Part shown: positions 1 to 9,609 of the stretch, one piece after another
Layout of the letters: each line of letters begins with the position of its first letter
Position numbering within the stretch: position 1 is the stretch's first letter
Source of the DNA: Melastoma dodecandrum
Taxonomy: Eukaryota; Streptophyta; Magnoliopsida; Myrtales; Melastomataceae
Assembly: GCA_029817715.1 (NCBI GenBank)
Contig: JARUPY010000397.1
Span: 4,774,001 to 4,838,000, forward strand
Direction of reading: 5' to 3'
DNA: 64,000 nt
Translations under genes and position numbers: made by a program
Notes under the pieces: model-generated
Told to the model about the DNA's origin: nothing
The model's input: only the letters and a program-made list of their open reading frames with translations
Databases searched by the model: none

Positions 1-650
1 GTTGAAGTTTACCAGACTTTTGTTGAGATGTGTTAATAACTTATTTACTACATTGACTAAGAATTTTTAACTCCCACAAAGGCCCGAGAAATGGAAGCGT
101 TGACTTTGGAACTCTCAATCAGTTCCGCCTCCCTCCATCGTTTGCTTCTCCCAGAAAGCAAAGGAAATGGAAGAGGACACAGGGAGGAGGAACAAGAAGA
201 GGGAGAGCATTTACCGTCATGGTGCGGCAGGAGGTCTTGTCGTCGGGCTTGGGGAAGGAGGAGAGAACCGCAAGCAAGTCGAGACAGACCCCTCCGAAGC
301 CAACCTGTGGATTCCATCAATTGACGTAGAGCCGGGGGGGGGGGGGGGGGGGAAAAACGGGGGGAAACTGGGGCTCTTACCACCACGACATCGGCTGATG
401 ATGAGGAGGAGGAGGAGGAGGAGGAGGAGGAGACTTGGGAGGACATATCCGTTGATTCTTCTTTGTTTTGTCGTTTCGAGGCTCTTGTTTAGAAAGAGGA
501 ATGTGAAGGAAGTTCTCTTACAATATCATTCTAATAATAATAATAATAATAATAATAAGAGGGACCTAAAGACTTTTCACATTCATCGACCTTTTTTCTT
601 TTCTTTTTTTGGGGGTAAATATTTCTTTATGATTTATGAAACCCAATGAA
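1..650. repeat. Low-complexity block with G-run, GAG and AAT microsatellites
   Basis: The block holds a 19-base G run (334-352), a GAG/GGA run (about 401-431) and an AAT run (about 531-558). A 129-codon open frame on the minus strand (446 to 57) begins with ATG and encodes a poly-Ser tract followed by a poly-Pro tract. Both tracts are direct products of the repeats, so the frame is not convincing as a gene. It could be the 5' end of a gene running off the left edge, but I see no domain. Confidence 0.5.
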
Positions 651-1900
651 ATGACAGAAGGAAGGTTTTTTCCTACCCAATCATTAGTTTTACCTTTTAA
701 AGAATTTAAAATAAATAAAAAACCAACCCGCACAAATCAAAGGAAACATCATCGTCTATTTTCAGGAAATTCCACGAACGTGCAACGTCATTGCACCACG
801 TCTTGCCGACGTCACTTTTGCGCTATATTTTTACAGCCGAATTAACTTTTAAATAATGTTATTCGTGAAAATACTTTGAGAAATAACATAATAATTTTTA
901 AAATTCATAGAATAATATTCGTGTATTAGGTATTTAGTGTGAAAAACATCGTATATTTTTAAATCGATTCTAATACTCTAAGTTATAGATGTTATTTAGT
1001 GAATTTTAAAAGTTATTGAAAATTATTTTAGAATAAAGCTTCGTGTGTATTACTCGGTTATAACGAGGGACCAACCCATCTGCACAATAATTCCTCTTCG
1101 AGCGCTTAATGATTTGGTATGGATGAATTAATGAAGAAATTTTTTAATAATTATTATAATAAAAAACAAAATTAAATTATCCGATAAAATTAGGGGCAGG
1201 TGATGGCAGAACGATTCTAAAGTACATGTATCAATATTTTATTAGAATCTCTCTAATAATAATAATAATAATACGTCTTGTTTAAAATATATGAGTTGTT
1301 TTTTTTAATCCTTTAGACAATGATCGTTTATTGTTATTTTCCGATAATATTTTGCTTTAAAACACAAATTATAGAAGATATCTTTTTGTGAGCACACACG
1401 ACTTTCTTAATCTCATTTGTTTTTTAGTGTTACAAAATTCGGATTTTGTTGTTTTTTTTTAAATGTATTCCTATAGAATTTTTAAGATATTTTTATTGTT
1501 GTCTTTCCCTCTTAATCCGGAGATTACATTTTTTTTCTTAATTTTAATAGATTGTTGCCTACTTTTTAATATTCTTATTTTTATAAAATCCTTTATCATG
1601 CAGTGCATGAGGCTCCATGAATGGATAGAAACTCTAGTATTGATATCTTATCATCTGCTGCCTTAAGCATGTCAGGAAGAATTCTTGATCAAACATCGAA
1701 GTCGTCTGAAGTCAGTAGAAGGTTTTCTTTGTAATTAGAATTAGTTTTTTTTTAAATTGAAAGGTAGAACTTGTCTCGTCAATTTTAATAATTAGAAAAT
1801 TTAAGAAAAGTGTTTTAAATTCGGATATAAAAATTTAATCATTGATAGAGAAGAGTACACGGAGTCATCATGTGAAATTTTACACTAAGCCGTTATTTGA
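651..1900. other. AT-rich intergenic DNA, no gene seen
   Basis: Open frames are short and overlap one another, with no recognisable domain. A second short AAT run lies near 1254-1273. I see nothing else that I can support. Confidence 0.5.
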
Positions 1901-1907
1901 AAAACGA

Positions 1908-1915
1908 TATAAATA
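1908..1915 (+). promoter_or_regulatory. TATA-box candidate upstream of the response regulator gene
   Basis: A TATAAATA motif sits about 190 bp before the ATG at 2108. It is followed by a pyrimidine-rich stretch (about 2024-2080) typical of plant 5' UTRs. The assignment rests on motif and spacing only. Confidence 0.45.
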
Positions 1916-2234
1916 AGGAGAATATATTTTTTTAATAAATTTGCGACGTAATTTCCAGTGGACGGACGACGGTAACTTATTGGGGGTAATTGGCGGGTGG
2001 GCATAGAATTGCCGCCAAAACATCCCCCTTGTGTTTTTTTACCTTCCCACAATCTCCTCCCCTTCTTCTCCTTCCTTCTCAAAATACATGGATTCCATTG
2101 ACGTCGAATGACCACCACCACCACCAACACATCTCTTGAAGCCCAAGTCTTCCCCTTCGGGATGCATGTTCTCCTAGTCGACCCCGATCTTTACTACCTC
2201 AAGACTCTCGAGATGATGCTTGTTGCCTGCTCTG

Positions 2235-2686
2235 TGATCCGTGTAAACTCGTTGAATACACGAAATCGCACACTAAACTGCAGTAACGCAACAGAACAAC
2301 AACAGCAGTAACAGCAATTCAACACTAACCCAATCGATTACTTCAACACCACCACCAACTACAGATAGACCTCGTCAGAATTCCTCCGACAGCCCAAGCG
2401 AGGTTGATTCCACAGTTTCACCGCCTCAGGCGCACTACTTCTAATGCCAATGACAGAATGCTAACTAACTTCCCCCCCTCCCGATCCAACTGTCTTTTAA
2501 CAGAATTACAACAACTCGGGTCACCCGACCCGACTACCCAACCCGTTCCATACAAGCCCAAACCCAACCCACCAATACACAATTGATATAACAGTCGTCC
2601 CCCCTTAGTAGCTCCAGACTTTACATCTTCCTTCCCAACCACAGCTACCTTAACTGCTGCACTTGCCATCCATTTGTGTCGTAACA
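2235..2686 (-). repeat. 3' LTR of the gypsy element
   Basis: This 452-bp LTR starts TGATCC and ends GTAACA on the plus strand. It is almost identical to 4982-5433, with visible substitutions near positions corresponding to GTCAG/GTCAT, CTTTA/CTTCA, CCAAC/CCAGC and TTGTG/TTGCA. It directly follows the target duplication CTCTG. Confidence 0.93.
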
Positions 2687-2698
2687 AGTTTTCCCCCT

Positions 2699-4958
2699 TC
2701 AAGAACACTTGTCCTCAAGTGTACAGGTAGGAAATTTTTTCTGCAGATCGAACAAGAACTCCCAAGTTGCATCCTCCACTCCTTCATCTTGCCACTGGAT
2801 CAGAACTTTAGTAGCAGCCACAGACCCACGCTTCACCATCTTCCTAGCCAATATGGCCACTGGAACTCGAGACTTAGCAGCACATAAGACAGGTAGTTCA
2901 GCAGACACTCTTGTAACATCAGAAACAACAGCGCGCAACTTCGAAACATGGAAGGTCGGATGAACAACAGTCCCACTTGGCAATTCCAACCTGTAAGCAA
3001 CCTTCCCAACTCTATCAAGTATCTTATAAGGGCCATAGTATAGTGGGGACAACTTCTGATTCATCCTGGCCACCACACTAGACTGGCGGTAAGGCTGCAA
3101 CTTAACATAAACCAAATCACCTATCGCAAATTCTCTGTCAGTTCTATTCGCATCAGCCAATTGCTTCATCCTATGTTGAGCCCTCGCCAAATGGAAACGT
3201 AACAAGTGCAACATAGATTCTCTATCCTTCAAAACATCATCCACAGCTGCTACTGTCAACTCAGAAGAGAAATATGGAAGGTGAACAGGGGGAGAATAAC
3301 CATATAATGCTTCAAAAGGAGACGTGCGAATGGTGGAGTGAAAAGTGCTATTGTACCACCACTCCGCAAGAGATAGCCACCTAAACCACTCATGAGGACA
3401 ATCCCCCGTCATACAGCGCAGATAAGTCTCCAAACACCTATTAACAACCTCCGTTTGCCCGTCCGTTTGAGGATGATAGGCAGAAGACAAATGCAACTCA
3501 ACTCCTTGCAATGTGAACAATTGTTGCCAAAAGTTACTCAAGAAGATAGAGTCTCTATCACTGACAATCGTAGTGGGTAACCCATGCAATTTGAACACAT
3601 TATCCAGAAATACTTGGGCTACAGTTTGAGCAAGAAAGGATGGGTCAGTGCCAAAAAGTGTGCATACTTTGTAAGTCGATCCACCACAACATAAATCACT
3701 TCCCTTCCATGCGACCTTGGTAAGCCTTCGATAAAGTCCATAGAGATGTCCTTCCAAGCCCCAGTAGGAATAGGCAGAGGTTGTAGAGAACCCGGGTAGG
3801 CTACATTTTCTGGTTTGCAGCGAGAACAAACATCACAAGCCCTCACAAAGTGCTTAACATCTTTGGCCAATCCCTTCCAAAAGAACAAACTCCGAATTCT
3901 CTTCTCTGTAGCTAGTATACCCAAATGTCCCCCAATCGCACTACAATGAAAAATCTTAATGATTTTAGATCGAAGGATAAGGTCATTACCCACCACAATA
4001 CGAGAATTCCTTTGCAATAGGCCTTGATGCCATTTGTAATGTCTATGTATCAAGCTACCATTCTGCAACAGTGGCAATAATGCAGCTAACTGTGCATCAG
4101 AGGTCCAAGAACCTTTAATATCATCCAAAAGAGTTTGCTCCGAAACGTTCATGGTCAAGGACAGTAGCTCAACACCTTGTACTCGAGAGAGAGAGTCTGC
4201 AGCCACATTCTCTCGACCCTTTTTATAACAAATTTCATAGTCATATCCCATGAGTTTAGAAAGCCACCGGAATTGGCTCTCGGTATGTAATCTTTGATCT
4301 AACAAGAACTTCAAACTTTTATGATCCGTCCTAATAATGAAATGACGGCCAACCAAGTATTGGTGCCACTTTCCCACCGCATGAACTATGGAATATAACT
4401 CCTTCTCATAAACGGACATAGCCTGATGCCTCTTGGACAAATGTTTACTCAAGAATGCGATAGGATGGTCATTCTGTAACAGGACAGCCCCGATTCCCAC
4501 ATCAGAAGCATCTGTCTCCAAAATAAAAGTCTCCTCGAAATTAGGTAAAGCCAACACAGGGGCTGTCACCAACAGCTGCTTGAGTTGATTAAAAGCAGAC
4601 TCAGCTTCTACAGTCCACTTAAAGCCATCTTTCTTCAACAATTCGGTAAGTGGCTTACTAATAACTCCGTAACCTTTGATAAAGCGCCTGTAGTATCCAC
4701 TCAACCCCAAGAAACCCCTGAGTTGTTTAACCGAATTTGGAACAGGCCAATTCACCACAGCTTTGATCTTCTATGGGTCAGTGGAAACTCCTTCCTTGTC
4801 AATGAAATGTCCAAGGTACTCCACTCTCAAACTCCCAAAAACACACTTTGATCGCTTGGCAAATAGTGTATTCTCCCGCAGCAAGGAAAGAGTCAACCTC
4901 AGCTGCCGCATATGATCTGCTCGTGACCTGCTGTACACCAAAATATCGTCAAAAAAAT
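2699..4958 (-). pseudogene. Gypsy pol remnant: RT end, RNase H, integrase, chromodomain
   Basis: Reading from 4958 downward, the frame opens at the FFDDILVYS active-site motif of reverse transcriptase. It continues through the RT connection (LRGFLGLSGYYRRFIKGYG) and RNase H (ETDASDVGIGAVLL, YEKELYSIVHAV, RTDHKSLKFLLDQ). Next come the integrase zinc finger (HCSAIGGH and CDVCSRC) and the integrase core with its three acidic residues (SMDFIEGLP, VSDRD, DGQTEVVNR). A C-terminal chromodomain (VLIQWQ, EDATWEF) places it among chromoviruses. An in-frame stop lies at 4771-4773 and a one-base frameshift near 3640 splits the integrase. The copy cannot make a full polyprotein. Confidence 0.9.
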
Positions 4959-4981
4959 ATCGTGATCTGCTCTGATACCCT

Positions 4982-5433
4982 TGATCCGTGTAAACTCGTT
5001 GAATACACGAAATCGCACACTAAACTGCAGTAACGCAACAGAACAACAACAGCAGTAACAGCAATTCAACACTAACCCAATCGATTACTTCAACACCACC
5101 ACCAACTACAGATAGACCTCGTCATAATTCCTCCGACAGCCCAAGCGAGGTTGATTCCACAGTTTCACCGCCTCAGGCGCACTACTTCTAATGCCAATGA
5201 CAGAATGCTAACTAACTTCCCCCCCTCCCGATCCAACTGTCTTTTAACAGAATTACAACAACTCGGGTCACCCGACCCGACTACCCAACCCGTTCCATAC
5301 AAGCCCAAACCCAACCCACCAATACACAATTGATATAACAGTCGTCCCCCCTTAGTAGCTCCAGACTTCACATCTTCCTTCCCAGCCACAGCTACCTTAA
5401 CTGCTGCACTTGCCATCCATTTGCATCGTAACA
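4982..5433 (-). repeat. 5' LTR of the gypsy element
   Basis: This 452-bp LTR is about 99% identical by eye to 2235-2686. The tRNA-Met primer site adjoins it at 4967-4980, so this is the 5' LTR of the minus-strand element. CTCTG follows at 5434-5438. Confidence 0.93.
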
Positions 5434-6461
5434 CTCTGACAGAGGTTCCCCCTCCCTCCCTCCCTCCCTCTCTCGCGTTCCTTCTCCGCTTGTAGTCGGG
5501 ATTGGTTTTCTTTCTTGGATTGTTCCAAAACCTGCTTTCTTGGCGTTCCTTTTCTTTTCTTTCTTATCTATGTTGTAGGGGGATTGGTTTGATTGGTTTT
5601 CTTTCTTTTTAAACCTGCCATGGATTGGTTTTCTTTTCCCCTGTTGCAGGCAAGATGTTTTCTCTTTTGACAATCTTTGACATCCTATTTCATCATTATC
5701 ATTTGCAGTAATTGCGTGTAATTCGGCAAAAGGTGCACTGGAGTTACTTAGGCCTTTGATATTCTTATTACTGAAGTCCACTTGCCTGATATGGACGGCT
5801 TTCAGTTGCTGGACCGTGTTCGCTACAATTTCAGTCTTCCCGTGATATGTTGGTTTTCTTCACTACTTTTATGATTTTTTACATTCGCACTTTAATTTGG
5901 TACAAGTAATTCAACTGTAGTATGTTTTCTTATTGTCACAGTGATGTCCTATGATGGTACAATGATCTCCGTTTTGAGAGGAGTTCAGCTCGGGGCAAGT
6001 AGTTACATGCCGAAGCCACTGAGAATGGAGGAGCTGCGCCACATTTGGCAGCATTTGTATCTAATGTGGGCTCGTGAAGCAAAGGAACTCGAGAGTTATT
6101 TCGCTGGATTCGAAGAATGCGCAGTGCCACCACCTAAGAAAAGGAAGCAAATGGATGAGACGCCCGACGTGAATCCCACAAATCCGGTGAAAAAGGCACG
6201 CATTGTTTGGTCAAAGGATCTGGAGGACAAATTCATACAAGCCGTGAACGAAATTGGTCTTTCAAGTAAGTTAGATACAACTATTCTGGCCTATGCAACT
6301 ACTCCGTCGGCTTTTCTGAGTTACCTCAGAATTGATCTCTCTTTACTGATTTGATTGTTGCCCTTCTGCAGAGGCTACTCCAAAGAAAATTCAAGAATCG
6401 ATGAATGTTTCATGGCTGACACTTGGGCAAATCTCAAGCCACTTACAGGTAACCATCTAAT

Positions 6462-6640
6462 TAATCTCACTAGGTTAGTCTGATCTTGGTTAAATTTGAT
6501 AAAGTTGATAGAAATTAAATTTCCCTTTATCAACTCAAGTATACCTTTAAGTGATATCGATTCTTCTTTCTTTATGCATAAGTACAGGAACGATCGTAAT
6601 GAAAGAGCTTTGTTACCGTGGTGAGATTATTATGCAGAAC
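6462..6640 (+). repeat. First copy of duplicated intron/terminal exon of the response regulator
   Basis: About 170 bp here recur at 7432-7606 with roughly 90% identity, from GGTTAGTCTGATCTTGG to ACCGTGGTGAGAT. In this copy the expected splice acceptor before TACAGGAACGATC reads GCATAAG rather than GCAG, and a 12-base stretch present in the other copy is missing. It is probably not used as an exon. Confidence 0.75.
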
Positions 6641-6649
6641 CAAGTAATT

Positions 6650-7431
6650 CTCAAAGAAATGTTATGCCTTTGATATGGTCCAGCAGCCTCATAATTGAAC
6701 CAAATCCATTGAACTGGCAGATCAAAAGAAGGACTGGTCCAAACCCCATTCATTTTATTATAGAAATTCTCACGATTCATAACATCAACAACAACTATAA
6801 AAAGCAAAATACTCTGCTTTCACAAATGCAGCTTACAACTCCAAACAAAAAATAAAAGGAAACAAAACGCCATTGCTCTGTGCACAGGATCAGCCATTAG
6901 AAACATGCCGTCAGGTAGAGGTGGACCAGAGTGACTTCTATCCCAGTCAAACGCAAATTCCAAGTCAAAGCGCTTTCGAAATCAAAGACCGTTTAAATTT
7001 CCAGATTCTTTCAATCATGAAACCGGCAAATAATTTCATCTCCATTCTTGTTGCACTTTTTCAACACATGCCGATCAGACAGCCTCCAACCAAAATCAAT
7101 CTCCCAGAGAACACTGATAATTTGCATTCTAGTTAAATCCAAGTCTTTCTTAAGTCCGCTCAATGGACGTGATCGTCGGAACTATCCACATTCACATTTA
7201 TTAACCACCCAACAGCCGTAAATCCAAGAACGGACACATTTTCGACTTGAATCCCCCATCTAACTAGCTAAACTCCCGGATCATCCCACCGAGTACTAAG
7301 GCAAGAGCATCACAGCAACAACAGAAAATCCACCCAACTGAGCATACCATCCGACACAAATGGAAAAAAAAAACAGAAACAGATCCAACGGCGGATGCCT
7401 CACCATTTCTGCGAGGAGCAGGAGGATCTTA
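6650..7431. other. Spacer between the duplicated segments, unidentified
   Basis: This spacer separates the two copies of the response regulator 3' segment. On the minus strand around 7000-6830 a stretch reads with coding character (FAFDWDRSHSGPPLPDG), ending at a stop near 6825. I do not recognise the family. It may be a piece of another gene brought in with the duplication, or chance. Confidence 0.3.
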
Positions 7432-7606
7432 CTATGTTAGTCAGATCTTGGTTAAATTTGATATAGTTGCTGAAAATTAAATTTCCCTTTATCAACTCAA
7501 GTATATCTTTCAGTGATATCGATTCTTCTTTCTTTATGCAGATGTACAGGAACGATCATAAACTTGCAAATAATGAAAGAGCTTTGTTACCATGGTGAGA
7601 TCGTTC
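7432..7606 (+). repeat. Second copy of duplicated intron/terminal exon
   Basis: This copy repeats 6462-6640 and keeps a good acceptor (TTTATGCAG at 7533-7541). The exon that follows starts ATG TAC AGG and stops at 7596-7598. The short tail matches the position of the KYR segment that follows SHLQ in intact GARP domains. Confidence 0.75.
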
Positions 7607-8915
7607 AACAAAAGCCAGTGTTTGCGGCAGGTGCATTTCATGATGGATGAAGTGTCCCTGAGTTCTGCTTGTAAGCATGTAGATACCCCAAATTGCACTT
7701 AATTCTTTTCGTTTCATACCACAATAATTCGATTTCGTATGAACAATTAGTAAAATCAAAGTGAATGATCCCGACAGTGGCCTTCACTCTTGTTGAATCC
7801 CGAAGCTCAAGGAATCCTTGATCTCAAGCTGCTACTGATTCCTTAACTCTTATCCTAACGCTCTCTATGATTGCTGGGTCAAGTTTTTTGGCTCGCAATA
7901 AAGCTAGGGTCCTGATCGAGCAACCAGTAGTCCTATTTATACACCTCTCCAGACACAATATCTGAGTACCAATGATGGTGACCACATCTGCTGGCATGTG
8001 ATGTTTGGACATAGAATCGAGTCCTTGTGAATGGGCAGAGCCAGGTGCTCTTATTTTAGGAAGGAAGGGAGAGAGCTCAATTAATTCAACAAGTAGAGTT
8101 ATCGTATTATTAGTCTAGGGCTTATCGTTTTAAACATCGGTATTCTTTCAACCCACAGCACGTCCTTGTACAATGCTCGAGTGAACAAACAAGAGAAAAA
8201 AGGTCTCTGAGTCTCGCAAACACCGAAATTCCCTCAAGCCTGTACACTTACATTTAGCGCACCAATCGATCCATTTTTTTCGCACTTTCAAAGCTTCTTT
8301 CTTAGTGTGATCACTCAAAATGCGTCGCGAATGGGCTCATGCTCTCACTTCTGAAAATCTTTATAGTTGTCTGCTTGACTATAATAGAATAAGTAGAAAA
8401 AATATAATATATATAATATATTAACAGCACCCCCTACAATCTTTATAGGCTGTCCAAGCACGGCATCCCCCTCATTCGAGTCAACCGAGGATACACATTC
8501 CTCCCCGAGGCCATCGAGGCAACTTTTAGTTTTAGGGCGCAGTAAAAATAATAAAAATAAATTTTTAAGCCCAAAATAACAATGCATATGAAATTTTAGA
8601 TAAATAGCAGCATAACCTTACTCAGAAATCGTACCTTGTAATTTCCGGCGAAACAAAACCGTAATCAGGAACAATCGATTGAGAGCCCCACGTGTGACTC
8701 CTCCAAAGGTATCTACGCGCACACGATCATGAATATCTTGACGATCCTTTAGGTGCTAACATCTTGGATCGACAAAGAATTTTTTTCTTTCGAAAGCAAA
8801 ACTAAAAAATTCTCTCATCCCTTTTGGTTCTCTGATATTCTTTTCTTCAAGAGAACGTCTCTCTCCACCCCATCCAATCTGACTATTATTCTCTGACTAA
8901 ATGACAACAAAAGTA
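7607..8915. other. Intergenic, no gene seen
   Basis: Only short unrelated open frames occur. A TA-rich patch lies at about 8400-8423. No conserved domain or RNA gene is visible. Confidence 0.4.
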
Positions 8916-8920
8916 AAATC

Positions 8921-9167
8921 TATTACGAATATTTGTGAATGTCATTATGACTCCGAGTAGTAACTGCAGAGACTCTCTTCACCCCATCCATCGAGACCCT
9001 TCATTTACCGAGACGTTTCATTTGCTTATACTATAAATAGAGGATCTTGTAAGATGTATCGTTTGTACCTTTGATCGAAATCAATAAAGAAACTATTTCC
9101 CCTTTCTGCGTTCTTTGGCTTGTGTATTCTCTCAATTTTCTTCCTTATTATTTCTTTTTTTACAACC
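8921..9167 (+). repeat. 5' LTR of the degenerate copia element
   Basis: This segment matches 12987-13260 closely but lacks about 27 bp present there. It contains TATAAATA (9032-9039) and AATAAA near 9084. The canonical TG start appears mutated to TA in both LTRs. Confidence 0.82.
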
Positions 9168-9351
9168 CGTTATCAGCACGAAGCTCTACCGGAAAGTGAG
9201 GAAAGAAAAGAAAACGACGATCGTATGTAAGATTATTCACAGAATGAGAGGGCGTTAAATCAACGATTCTGTGGAGTTTGTAAACGGTAATCTCACATGC
9301 TATTTTAAGTTTTTATTACATTTATCGAAAATTTTATTCGTACCAAATCTC

Positions 9352-9506
9352 GATCCCCCGAAGCGGATCCGCGATTCCCAGAAGCGGATTCACCTCCCCA
9401 GAAGCGGATCATCGATCATCAATTCCTAGAAACGAATCATCATTTCCCAAAAGCGGACACTCGATTCTCAGAAGAGAATCCTCGATTTTCTCAATCCCCG
9501 AAAGGG
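9352..9506 (+). repeat. Short degenerate tandem repeat in the copia leader
   Basis: About seven units of roughly 20-22 bp share a core like CCCAGAAGCGGAT. They occupy the place where the untranslated leader and gag would be expected. Confidence 0.6.
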
Positions 9507-9609
9507 TAAGACACTGCGTAATTAGTCAGTAAAATGGAGCTTCCCTGAAGCAAATCCTCCACCAATGAAAAATGTATTTGTTTTCTAGATAGTACATTAA
9601 CACATAGTC

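Larger units (their letters stand above)
2235..5433 (-). mobile_element. Ty3/gypsy chromovirus LTR retrotransposon, internally deleted
   Basis: The element lies on the minus strand. Two 452-bp LTRs start TG, end CA and differ at about five positions. They are flanked by the 5-bp duplication CTCTG (2230-2234 and 5434-5438). The primer binding site resembles initiator-Met tRNA (4980 down to 4967, read GGTATCAGAGC). A polypurine tract adjoins the 3' LTR (2687-2700, read GAAGGGGGAAAACT). Only about 2.3 kb of interior remains: the end of reverse transcriptase, RNase H, integrase and a chromodomain. Gag, protease and most of reverse transcriptase are missing. The element sits in exon 1 of the response regulator gene. 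Confidence 0.93.
2108..7598 (+). pseudogene. Type-B response regulator (receiver + GARP), disrupted
   Basis: This is a relic of a type-B cytokinin-type response regulator, a nuclear transcription factor that normally takes a phosphoryl group on a receiver Asp and binds DNA through a GARP/Myb-like domain. Visible exons are 2108-2234 continuing at 5439-5444, 5709-5848, 5942-6265, 6372-6448 and 7542-7598. Exon 1 encodes the receiver start (FPFGMHVLLVDPD). Exon 2 holds HLPDMDGF, exon 3 holds YMPKPLR with the conserved Lys, followed by a KKRK basic stretch and the GARP start (KKARIVWS), and exon 4 ends ISSHLQ. Lesions are a retrotransposon in exon 1, a small deletion with frameshift near 5750-5755 and a premature end soon after the GARP domain. 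The usual phospho-acceptor Asp is Glu (codon 5773-5775). Once the insertion is ignored, intron phases still fit the family. Confidence 0.85.

Noticed and set aside
334..352. Long G runs here and near 18582, 23952 and 47862 as G-quadruplex regulators
   Set aside because: They are plain homopolymers prone to sequencing error, without spaced G-tract structure or a linked gene feature.
57..446. 129-residue minus-strand frame with poly-Ser and poly-Pro
   Set aside because: The runs are direct translations of GAG and G microsatellites, and no domain or splice support is visible.
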